This document shows positions 1 to 7,414 of a stretch of 64,000 nt of DNA, piece after piece. Each line of letters begins with the position of its first letter. The first letter of the stretch is position 1. The notes beneath the pieces are model-generated. The model was not told the DNA's origin. It saw only the letters and a list, made by a program, of their open reading frames with translations, and searched no databases. The DNA is taken from positions 1-64,000 of the forward strand of contig JAKLJG010000001.1 in assembly GCA_023151255.1 (NCBI GenBank), written 5' to 3'. This DNA comes from Cyclobacteriaceae bacterium. Its GTDB lineage: Bacteria > Bacteroidota > Bacteroidia > Cytophagales > Cyclobacteriaceae. The translations under genes were made by a program, and so were the position numbers.

Positions 1-80
1 TAATGTTGCGGGTGGAGTCCCTTTGGGAATGATACGCCCAACGAGCTTCTCCCGCCTGTGGCGGGGCTCCACCCCGCGAT
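1..80. repeat. 80-bp structured repeat, copy 1
   Basis: First of two tandem copies separated by a single G. The ends are inverted (gcgggtggagtccc at the left, ggggctccaccccgc at the right). Inside are two more possible stems, ttggg/cccaa and cccgcc/ggcggg, so a single strand could fold into a branched structure. The window starts at the first base of this copy, so more copies may lie upstream. Function unknown; it resembles intergenic palindromic repeat families rather than a gene. Confidence 0.8.
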
Positions 81-81
81 G

Positions 82-160
82 TAATGTTGCGGGTGGAGTC
101 CCTTGGGAATGATACGCCCAACGAGCTTCTCCCGCCTGTGGCGGGACTCCACCCCGCGAT
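82..160. repeat. 80-bp structured repeat, copy 2
   Basis: Second tandem copy, differing from copy 1 by one deleted T (ccctttggg to cccttggg) and one G-to-A change. That change makes the outer stem perfect (tggagtccc with gggactcca). The near identity of the two copies points to a recent duplication or an actively homogenised repeat. About 100 bp of plain AT-rich sequence separates it from the DUF3667 gene. Confidence 0.8.
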
Positions 161-263
161 TTGGTGCACAAAAGTAGAACGGTCGGCCCTAAAAACCAAA
201 TAAGGTCCTTCAACCAACTAAACACAGGTTTGATTTCGTAATTTTCAAAATTCGATTTTGTGT

Positions 264-1253
264 ATGGACGAATTAGGCAAATCAATACCGGTCGGTGAAA
301 GTCTGATTGAGACAGAGCATGCAGCTAAACCACCGGGCAACACACACTGCCTGAATTGTGGAACTCCGCTTTTGGGTTCGTATTGTTCGCAGTGCGGGCA
401 GAAGGACCTGCCCCGCAGACAGGCCATTGGCGATTTGCTCGTAAATTTTATCGGTTCCTTTTTTAGTTTCGAGTCGAAATTCTTTAAGACGTTTGGAACA
501 CTACTGCTAAAACCAGGGAAGATCATAAACGAGTATAACGAGGGTAAGCGCGAGCGTTACTACCATCCTGCACGAATGTATGTGTTCCACAGTTTCATTT
601 TCTTTTTACTGTTTGCCCTGATGCCTGACGAACAGAAAGTTAATCTGACTGAAGATGGGCGTAAACTAAGTAAGGAAGAAACTGCCCGGGTACTTGATAC
701 ATTAAAGACAGTTCCCTGGCAGAGCTATTCCCCCAAAACGATTGCCGAATACGATTCGATTCAAAACACCAAACCGCTGAACAAGCGCGATGGGAAGTTG
801 GAACGCTACTACCAGGAAAAATACATCTTGTTAAAGCAAAAACGCGGTTGGGACGATAAAACCATTTGGAAAAGTTTTGGTGAAAGTTTTCAGAACAACA
901 TACCCAAAATGATTTTCTTCCTGCTGCCGGTTTTCGCGTTGCTTTTGAAGTTACTTTATATTCGAAGAGACTTCTATTTTTCAGAACATTTGGTGTTTTC
1001 TGTGTTTTATTATGATTTTCTTTTCCTGGCCGGAATAGTGGGCATACTGTTTTCGCAGGTCAGCTGGCTGGAGTGGTTGAACTTCTTTGTTTTCATCTAC
1101 ATTAACTTTTATTTGTATCGGGCCATGCGAAAGGTGTATGGACAGTCGCGACTTAAGACAATGGTAAAATTTTTTGTGCTTATCTCTACCTTTTTCTTTT
1201 GCCTCATTTTTGCATTCGTTATTAATGCGGTGGTTACCCTAATATTGCTCTGA
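264..1253 (+). CDS. DUF3667 zinc-ribbon membrane protein
   Basis: Membrane protein of unknown function. Near the N terminus a CLNCG-x7-CSQCG motif forms a zinc ribbon, followed by a conserved region rich in F, K and R (LLKPGKIINEYNEGKRERYY) typical of DUF3667. About five hydrophobic segments follow, the last ending exactly at the C terminus. The ORF track starts at a TTG at 258; the ATG two codons later (264) is preferred, giving 329 residues. The stop TGA overlaps the next ATG by one base (TGATG), so rarA is probably translationally coupled. The family is common in Bacteroidota but has no assigned role. Confidence 0.85.
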   Translation: MDELGKSIPVGESLIETEHAAKPPGNTHCLNCGTPLLGSYCSQCGQKDLPRRQAIGDLLVNFIGSFFSFESKFFKTFGTLLLKPGKIINEYNEGKRERYYHPARMYVFHSFIFFLLFALMPDEQKVNLTEDGRKLSKEETARVLDTLKTVPWQSYSPKTIAEYDSIQNTKPLNKRDGKLERYYQEKYILLKQKRGWDDKTIWKSFGESFQNNIPKMIFFLLPVFALLLKLLYIRRDFYFSEHLVFSVFYYDFLFLAGIVGILFSQVSWLEWLNFFVFIYINFYLYRAMRKVYGQSRLKTMVKFFVLISTFFFCLIFAFVINAVVTLILL

Positions 1254-2521
1254 TGATTTTTCAATCGAAACCACCGTTAGCAGAACGCATGCGTCCATCA
1301 AAACTGGAGGAACTGGTGGGCCAGCCGCATTTAACCGGTTCGGGAGGAATTATCAGAAAAGCCATTCAGTCGGGCAATATCCCATCGATGGTCTTATGGG
1401 GCCCGCCCGGTACAGGCAAAACAACCCTGGCCAACATCATCGCCCATGAAGTGAAAAAACCTTTTTACACGCTTAGTGCCATCAGTTCGGGTGTTAAGGA
1501 CATCCGCGAGGTGATTGATCGCGCCCGGCAATCGGGTAAATCCATTCTATTCATTGATGAAATCCACCGGTTTAATAAATCCCAGCAGGATGCACTGCTT
1601 GGTGCCGTTGAAAAAGGAATTGTTACATTAATCGGGGCCACAACCGAAAATCCATCCTTTGAGGTGAACTCTGCTTTGCTTTCGCGGTGCCAGGTGTACA
1701 CACTTAATCCGCTTGCCGTGGATGATCTGCTTTTGTTGGTCAACAAGGCGATGAGCAAAGACGAAGAACTGAAAAAGCGAACAATAAACCTGAAAGCGCA
1801 CACCGCCTTGTTTCAGCTATCGGGTGGTGATGCAAGAAAAGTGCTTAACCTGCTTGAACTGATTGTTGATGCTGTGCCTGACCCGGTAATCATCACCGAT
1901 GAACTGGCTACACAGGTAGCCCAGAAGAAAATTGCTGTTTATGATAAGAGCGGTGAGCAACACTATGATATCATCTCTGCGTTTATCAAATCCATCCGCG
2001 GCAGCGATCCAAACGCTGCCATCTATTACCTGGCCCGGATGGTCGAGGGCGGAGAAGATGTAAAATTCATCGCGCGCAGGATGGTTATCCTTGCTTCGGA
2101 AGACATTGGCAATGCCAACCCCAATGCACTGGTGTTGGCCACCAGTACCTTTCAGGCGGTGGATGTGATTGGTTACCCGGAGGCCCGGATTATCCTGGCG
2201 CAATGTGCAGCTTACCTGGCCTGTTCACCTAAAAGTAATGCAAGCTATATGGCCATCGAAGACGCCATTCGTGTAGTTAATGAAACCGGTGATTTGCCTG
2301 TGCCGTTGTCGATCCGCAATACACCTGCAAAACTGATGAAAGAACTGGGTTATGGTAAAGGCTACAAGTATGCGCATCACTTTGAGGGAAATTTTGCCAA
2401 CATGGAATTTCTGCCGGAGCAATTGAGCGGAACAAAACTTTATGAACCGGGCAATAATCCGCGCGAAGAAGAGTTGCGAAAATACCTTCGCGGCCTGTGG
2501 AAAGAAAAATATGGTTACTAA
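1253..2521 (+). CDS. rarA: Replication-associated recombination protein RarA (MgsA)
   Basis: AAA+ ATPase of the RarA/MgsA/WRNIP1 family, acting in the cytoplasm at stalled replication forks and related to clamp-loader and RuvB ATPases. Visible motifs are Walker [10 protein letters not shown] near residue 50, Walker [11 protein letters not shown] near residue 100, sensor-1 GATTENPSF, and the C-terminal tetramerisation region beginning [19 protein letters not shown]. The length of 422 aa is normal for the family. The start overlaps the DUF3667 stop by one base. Assignment is from motifs over the whole length and is secure. Confidence 0.95.
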   Translation: MIFQSKPPLAERMRPSKLEELVGQPHLTGSGGIIRKAIQSGNIPSMVLWGPPGTGKTTLANIIAHEVKKPFYTLSAISSGVKDIREVIDRARQSGKSILFIDEIHRFNKSQQDALLGAVEKGIVTLIGATTENPSFEVNSALLSRCQVYTLNPLAVDDLLLLVNKAMSKDEELKKRTINLKAHTALFQLSGGDARKVLNLLELIVDAVPDPVIITDELATQVAQKKIAVYDKSGEQHYDIISAFIKSIRGSDPNAAIYYLARMVEGGEDVKFIARRMVILASEDIGNANPNALVLATSTFQAVDVIGYPEARIILAQCAAYLACSPKSNASYMAIEDAIRVVNETGDLPVPLSIRNTPAKLMKELGYGKGYKYAHHFEGNFANMEFLPEQLSGTKLYEPGNNPREEELRKYLRGLWKEKYGY

Positions 2522-2551
2522 GGGCCCTCAATTGTTATCTTAACGGCCATC

Positions 2552-4633
2552 ATGAAGCAAATTCTGCTTGATACCTCTTCCGGTTTTATTCTGCTGTGCC
2601 TGGCTGGCGGGCTCGGGTATGCCGCCATCATGTATTATCGGGTTAAATACCCGTGGAACAACCCGGTAAACCGGCTATTGTTTGCCTTACGGGCTTTGCT
2701 TGCCGCATTTCTTTTCTTTCTGCTGCTGGGCCCCATTGTTAAACAGGTTGAAACTACAACGGAAAAACCGGTAGTTGCTATTCTTCACGACAACTCTGTT
2801 TCGGTTGCCGAAGTAATTGATTCGGTTGCTTTAAAAGCGCTCGCTGTCAAAATATCCGGGTTAATGGAGGCCTTAAGCAAGCGCGATTTCGAACCGGTAC
2901 TGCTCGATTTGCAAGGTGATGATTTTACCGGAGCCAAGTACACTTCGCCAATCACCAACATCCATGAAGCTTTGCGTAAAGTTTCCAACCGGCTTGAAGG
3001 ACGGAGAATTGAAGGGGTAGTGCTGATTTCAGATGGTATTTACAATACCGGACTTTCTCCGCTCTATGGCGATTACAACTTTCCGGTGTATACGGTTGGG
3101 CTTGGCGATACGTTACAACGGGCCGACCTGGCTGTGAAAGATCTGTTGTACAACAAAATTGCTTACCAGGGAAACCAGTTTCTGTTGCGTGCTGAAATTT
3201 CGGCTACAGGCTTTCGTCAGGAGCCTGTTGTGGTTTCGCTGGTGCACAACGGGAAAGTAATTGACCGCCAAACGAAGACGGTTACCGATAATGGTTTTCT
3301 GGTGGCAGAGTTTAAACCTGTTGCTGCAGACGAGGGCATACAACGATGGGATGTAGTGGTGGAAAATAAGCCCGGTGAAAGCAACTCAAAAAACAATCGG
3401 GCTTCGGTGTTCATCGAAGTAGTAAAAGGAAAGAAAAAAATCCTGCTGGTGGGCGGGGCGCCCCATCCCGATGTGAAAGCGTTACGCTCAGTAATTGAAA
3501 AGAATACCAACTACGAACTGGTTCTCCACATACCGCCCGCAAGCGATGCAGAACCTTCACTGCTGCAACCCGCTGCTGTTGATCTTGTTATTTTCCACCA
3601 GGTACCTGATGTGCGCGGCCGCCACCGTGAGATATTTCAGCGGGCGATGACCAGCCGTACACCGGTATTACTGATTCTGGGCAGCCAAACCGACTGGAAT
3701 CAACTTGGTCAATACAGCCTGCCGGTAAAGTTTGAACAACCGCCCCGGCAATTTGATGAGGTGACACCGGTAATCAACCCGGATTTTATGTTGTTTGTTC
3801 TTTCGGCTGAAGCAGGCTCAACGTTCAACACATTTCCACCGGTTAGTGTGCACTTTGGAAAGATGCAACCGGTGGCACAGGCCATACCCCTGCTGATGCA
3901 AAGGGTGGGCAGCCTGGCTACCGACAAGCCGCTGCTGGTGGTTGAAAATTCGGAGCCTCGCAAGATGGGTGTAATGCTTGGTGAAGGCTTGTGGCGCTGG
4001 CGCCTGCATGAATATTCAAAAACCGGGAACACGGCTATGTTTGATGAATTTTTTGGCAAGCTTATTCAGTTCTTGTCTACGGCCGATGACAAGCGTAAAT
4101 TCCGGTGCTTTCCGGTGAAGCAGGAGTTTTCAGAATCGGAAGCAGTGGTGTTTGAGAGTCAGGTGTTCAACGACATTTTCGAACCTGTTTACGGCAACAC
4201 GATTGAACTGGAGATTACCGATGAACTCGGAAAACGCACACAATACAGTTACCTCACAGGCCCCGGAAGCATGCGATACTCCCTGAACGGATTGAAGGAG
4301 GGTGTGTACCGGTACAGCGCTGCTACCGCAATGAATGGTGTGCGCAATGAAGTACGCGGCCAGTTTCTCGTTTCGGCCCGGCAACTCGAGTTGCTTAACC
4401 TGACGGCCGATTTTGACCTGCTGCGAAAACTTTCGGCCAATACTGGCGGCCGGTTTTACACAGTTAACCGGATAGATGATTTACAGCGCGATTTATCCGT
4501 TATTGAAGCCCGGGGTATTTTGCGCAGCAACGAGCGGTACCAGCCGCTCATTAACATGCCATGGATTTTTATCCTGCTGATGCTGCTGGCAGGCACCGAG
4601 TGGTTTTTAAGAAAATATTTTGGAGGGTATTAG
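2552..4633 (+). CDS. vWA-domain membrane protein
   Basis: A 693-residue protein with two N-terminal transmembrane helices (about residues 10-28 and 42-63) and one near the C terminus (about 669-690), leaving a large soluble middle. Just after the second helix there is a DxSxS-type MIDAS motif (DNSVS) and, further on, VVLISDGIYNTG, both typical of von Willebrand A domains. A segment starting KKILLVGGAPHP resembles the glutamine-amidotransferase-like fold found in related Bacteroidota proteins. The C-terminal LSANTGGRFYTV block also recurs in that group. It is probably a scaffold or sensor of the envelope; no substrate can be inferred. 30 nt separate it from rarA. Confidence 0.7.
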   Translation: MKQILLDTSSGFILLCLAGGLGYAAIMYYRVKYPWNNPVNRLLFALRALLAAFLFFLLLGPIVKQVETTTEKPVVAILHDNSVSVAEVIDSVALKALAVKISGLMEALSKRDFEPVLLDLQGDDFTGAKYTSPITNIHEALRKVSNRLEGRRIEGVVLISDGIYNTGLSPLYGDYNFPVYTVGLGDTLQRADLAVKDLLYNKIAYQGNQFLLRAEISATGFRQEPVVVSLVHNGKVIDRQTKTVTDNGFLVAEFKPVAADEGIQRWDVVVENKPGESNSKNNRASVFIEVVKGKKKILLVGGAPHPDVKALRSVIEKNTNYELVLHIPPASDAEPSLLQPAAVDLVIFHQVPDVRGRHREIFQRAMTSRTPVLLILGSQTDWNQLGQYSLPVKFEQPPRQFDEVTPVINPDFMLFVLSAEAGSTFNTFPPVSVHFGKMQPVAQAIPLLMQRVGSLATDKPLLVVENSEPRKMGVMLGEGLWRWRLHEYSKTGNTAMFDEFFGKLIQFLSTADDKRKFRCFPVKQEFSESEAVVFESQVFNDIFEPVYGNTIELEITDELGKRTQYSYLTGPGSMRYSLNGLKEGVYRYSAATAMNGVRNEVRGQFLVSARQLELLNLTADFDLLRKLSANTGGRFYTVNRIDDLQRDLSVIEARGILRSNERYQPLINMPWIFILLMLLAGTEWFLRKYFGGY

Positions 4634-4657
4634 GGCTGTGAAAAGCAATATTTTCGG

Positions 4658-4776
4658 GCTTGGCGTTCGGGCGGGTTTCGGAGTACAAAACTGTCAATAC
4701 ACCACAAAAGTTGGTGCGAGGTAGAGTGTTCAATTAACCATGTCACCCGCCAATTAGCCAAACGCCTGTTGGTAGT
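4658..4776. repeat. Intergenic element A (cassette-boundary-like)
   Basis: Starts with a 40-bp block (gcttggcgttcg...caaaactgtcaa) that recurs with about 80% identity at 5425-5465 and ends with tcacccgcc...cctgtt, also echoed in the second element. The left part ggcgttcgggcgggt can pair imperfectly with the right part acccgcc...aaacgcc, giving a large dyad. Conserved ends, a variable middle and dyad symmetry recall attC sites of gene cassettes, but the assignment is only an inference. Confidence 0.45.
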
Positions 4777-4795
4777 AGTTGTTCTTATGTCGTTA

Positions 4796-5390
4796 TTAAA
4801 GTCCATCTTCTCGTTCCGATAACCATTGTTTATACTTGTTCTTATATTTCTCTTTTGTCAAAATATCTTTAAGGATAAAGTCAATACCACCGTCATAAGG
4901 CGCAACAATTTCATTTTTGTCAAATGAAACGAAAAATGCCCTTGTCTTGTCATTTGCAATTTCTCTTAAAAGCCAGTCGTGATAAGTTTGGTTTCCAAAT
5001 AGTCTGAGCAAATGCTGGTCTATAAATGTCGGGGTTGTCATATTGTTCAGGATCAATTTTATATAATTCAATATTGTCAAGTCGTACGAACGAAAAGTGA
5101 TTGAATATTTCTTCTTTGTCCGTTACGTGAATAGGCCTGTTGTCGCCCCAACTTTATTCACCCGTCACAACTAGAATTGGAGTTTCAAGTCCGAACATGT
5201 CTGTAATTATTTCGTTTTGTCTTGAAAGAAGAAGTTTCCATTCGTTTTCATTGTCTGCATATCGTTTTCATTCTGGTAGACTATGAATTCTAAACCACCT
5301 GTCTGAGTAATCGTGTTTAAACAAGTGCGAAATCGGCACAGTGTCAGGATAGTTTAAAGTCCATAATGTTTGAAATTCTTCTTTCGTCAT
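4796..5390 (-). pseudogene. DUF3885-like gene, decayed
   Basis: The ORF track shows only the last 94 codons. Reading upstream on the minus strand from ATG at 5390 (MTKEEFQTLW...) gives one continuous protein-like reading broken by TGA at codon 41 (SLPE*KRYAD, 5268-5270) and TAA at codon 79 (VVTGE*SWG, 5154-5156). A frameshift near 4985-5000 then joins it to the frame of the C-terminal part, LLREIANDKTRAFFVSF...APYDGG...WLSERE. That C-terminal part has the pattern of DUF3885, a small cytoplasmic family of unknown function often found in accessory islands. Three independent lesions indicate a pseudogene rather than one sequencing error. The composition is much richer in A+T than the flanking genes. 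Confidence 0.75.
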
Positions 5391-5424
5391 CGTGTCATAT
5401 TAAAATTAATGCCAACGTTTGTGC

Positions 5425-5550
5425 GCTTGGCGTTCGTGAGGGATTTCGGGGCACAAAACTGTCAACCAACACGGAACATGAATAGAAGCAGAAAGCTCCA
5501 AGTTTGCACATCACCCCGCCTGACACAAAATCCGTGTTACCACCAGTGCT
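5425..5550. repeat. Intergenic element B (cassette-boundary-like)
   Basis: Related to element A: it shares the opening gcttggcgttcg, the block caaaactgtcaa and the later catcaccccgcc. An internal dyad aacacgg/ccgtgtt is present. The element lies between the decayed DUF3885 gene and the serine hydrolase, so elements A and B bracket the pseudogene. Confidence 0.45.
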
Positions 5551-5552
5551 TC

Positions 5553-6623
5553 TTATTTTTCCATTAATTTTTGAGTTAATTTAATCATTATCTTAAAGGA
5601 AATGTCAGGATGTGCCACTTGATTTACTGTTCCAACTATGTAAATATTTTCCTTCGGACTGTAATATGCCAAAGCTCCTGAAAGTCCAGAATGTCCAATG
5701 AAGTATGGCACAGCACCTGTCGGATTAAAAATCCAAGGAAGTTTGAATAAATGAATACCAATACCCGATTTCATAGGAAAAAATATTTTGTTCCATTCCT
5801 GCAATTCGTCAATATAACTTGATGTAAATAATTTGCCTGTAAAAAATGCTTCTATAAATATTAGCATATCGCTTGAAGTCGAAACTATACCACCATCTGC
5901 ACCAAAAGAAGTCATTGCTTTGGGTATATTTAGCTGATTGCTTTTGTAATATAATGTCTTCGGTGTTTTGTCGGTTGAATCTTGATATAAATAGGTTTTT
6001 GTCAAACCAAGTGGCTTAGTAATTTTGTCTTGGCAGTTTTCTGAATATGATTTATTCGTTATGGTCTCGATAATTTTTCCTAAAAGCTGAAAATTAGCAT
6101 CAGAATAGTTGGCTTTTCCTTTTGTTCCTGGAGCAAAAAGTGGCGTCATTTTTTTTGTTCTTTCCATTGCTTGTTCAAAAGTCCAAAATTGGTCGTTGCC
6201 TTCAGTTATTTCATTTTCCAAACTTCTTCCGTTCGCTCCTTTTCCTTGAAAATAGTCAGGGAGTCCAGAAGTGTGAGAAAGCAAATGCTTAATGGTTAAT
6301 TCTTGAGAATAGTCTTTCCCCTTATAAATATGCAGACCCGATAACACTGATTTGTCAATGTATTTGCTGATTTTGTCATCGAGACTTAGTTTTCCTTCTG
6401 CTCTGAGTTTAAGAATTATCGCAGTTGTAAAAAGTTTGGTTGTACTTGCAATGAAATATGGTTGGTCTCTGGATAAATCACCCGATGTTCCTTGCCAAAT
6501 TAAATTGCCTTTTTTTAAGGCAAAAGATGTCCCGAACACTTTTTTATTGTCAATGGTTTTATCTAGAACGGCTTGAAGTGATTTTTCTTTTTCAGTTGTC
6601 ATTTGTCCAAATATTGCTTGCAT
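5553..6623 (-). CDS. Serine hydrolase, beta-lactamase/D-Ala-D-Ala peptidase fold
   Basis: Member of the class C beta-lactamase-like family (PF00144). The catalytic SxxK appears as STTK at residues 60-63, the second motif as YSD (KANYSDANF) and the third as HSG (GHSGLSG). Such proteins may be esterases, peptidases or lactamases; the substrate cannot be told from sequence. No clear signal peptide is seen. The start is uncertain: ATG at 6623 or the ATG eight codons in (MTTEKEK). It lies in an AT-rich island with codon use unlike its neighbours, between two repeat-like boundaries, suggesting acquisition by transfer. Confidence 0.8.
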   Translation of the reverse strand: MQAIFGQMTTEKEKSLQAVLDKTIDNKKVFGTSFALKKGNLIWQGTSGDLSRDQPYFIASTTKLFTTAIILKLRAEGKLSLDDKISKYIDKSVLSGLHIYKGKDYSQELTIKHLLSHTSGLPDYFQGKGANGRSLENEITEGNDQFWTFEQAMERTKKMTPLFAPGTKGKANYSDANFQLLGKIIETITNKSYSENCQDKITKPLGLTKTYLYQDSTDKTPKTLYYKSNQLNIPKAMTSFGADGGIVSTSSDMLIFIEAFFTGKLFTSSYIDELQEWNKIFFPMKSGIGIHLFKLPWIFNPTGAVPYFIGHSGLSGALAYYSPKENIYIVGTVNQVAHPDISFKIMIKLTQKLMEK

Positions 6624-6633
6624 AAACCTGGTG

Positions 6634-6650
6634 TTGTAGCGCGTTTGCTA
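6634..6650. repeat. Inverted repeat arm at left side of lipoprotein gene
   Basis: The short spacer between the serine hydrolase and the lipoprotein gene contains tgttgtagcgcgtttgcta, itself a small hairpin (gtagc/gctac). A near copy in the opposite orientation (gcaaatgcgctacaaca) lies at the other end of the lipoprotein gene near 7299-7315. Confidence 0.5.
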
Positions 6651-7295
6651 CTCTATTTCAATTGTTCTTTCGTCTTGCTTATTCGTCTGAAAATTACTTG
6701 TCCACCGATAAAATACTTTGTCACCATTGATTGACAAGCTGTCTAAGCAATAGGTTGGAATTGCGGATTCACACCCCAATTCTACTTTGTGTTTTAATTT
6801 CTTCTTTGTCAGCAAGTTGTAAATAGTAATTGTTGGGTCATCTTCATTACTGTCAAGATATACTACTAAGTCTCTTTCTAAGTCGATGTCATATTGATAT
6901 AAAATTATTTCTGGGTCTTGTTTCTCATTAAGCGGAAGAAATATTGTTCCCCAGCAAGGAGAACCACATCCAAATCTTAATACAATGTATTTGTTATTTT
7001 CTTTCTCAAAAATCGGTTTGTTGGTGGGTGGTGATTTACAATAAAATGTGTCAGGAAGTGTTCTTGTTAAATTTTTATTTCCCCATTCTAAGAAATATTT
7101 ATCGGTTGCTATTTTCTTATAATCCAAATAGTTATTGTCAGGAGTTAACTCTCTTTTGATGTCATGCCAATAGCACATGTCGGTGGCGTCATTTTTATTT
7201 TTTGATTGAAGCTCAGTCTGCAAGCCAGTCTTGGGTTTTGTCAGACAACTAAATAAAGCTAATGTCACTATAGCATAGAAGAGTCTCAGTCTCAT
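6648..7295 (-). CDS. Putative lipoprotein of unknown function
   Basis: A 215-residue protein whose N terminus (MRLRLFYAIVTLALFSC) is a type II signal peptide with lipobox LFSC, so it is probably an outer- or inner-membrane lipoprotein. The rest has no family I recognise. It contains two cysteine pairs (including FGCGSPCWGT) and many charged residues. The stop lies within a short hairpin next to the serine hydrolase start. Its AT-rich composition matches the rest of the island. It could be a cassette passenger; no function is proposed. Confidence 0.65.
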   Translation of the reverse strand: MRLRLFYAIVTLALFSCLTKPKTGLQTELQSKNKNDATDMCYWHDIKRELTPDNNYLDYKKIATDKYFLEWGNKNLTRTLPDTFYCKSPPTNKPIFEKENNKYIVLRFGCGSPCWGTIFLPLNEKQDPEIILYQYDIDLERDLVVYLDSNEDDPTITIYNLLTKKKLKHKVELGCESAIPTYCLDSLSINGDKVFYRWTSNFQTNKQDERTIEIE

Positions 7296-7298
7296 TTT

Positions 7299-7315
7299 GC
7301 AAATGCGCTACAACA
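7299..7315. repeat. Inverted repeat arm at right side of lipoprotein gene
   Basis: Sequence gcaaatgcgctacaaca, the inverse near-copy of the element at 6634-6650 (one mismatch over about 16 bases). The two arms flank the lipoprotein gene almost exactly, the right arm overlapping the bases just upstream of its ATG. Confidence 0.5.
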
Positions 7316-7369
7316 TGTGAATATACCAATTGCACAAATTTTTATTTTGTTGAACTTTGAGGGATAAAC

Positions 7370-7390
7370 AAAAAAAGCGGGTTTCCCCGC
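7370..7390 (-). terminator. Intrinsic terminator of clpC
   Basis: Read on the minus strand, GCGGG-GAAA-CCCGC is followed directly by seven T residues: a 5-bp G/C stem capped by a GAAA tetraloop and a U tract. It lies about 25 nt after the clpC stop codon and marks the edge between the AT-rich island and the clpC gene. Confidence 0.85.
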
Positions 7391-7414
7391 CTTTTCTCTT
7401 GTATACAAACTGTG

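Noticed and set aside
258-263. TTG start for the DUF3667 gene
   Set aside because: An ATG lies two codons later; the upstream TTG adds only two residues and no conserved sequence.
5370-5567. 65-aa plus-strand ORF in the island
   Set aside because: It overlaps the pseudogene start and intergenic element B; no plausible protein features.
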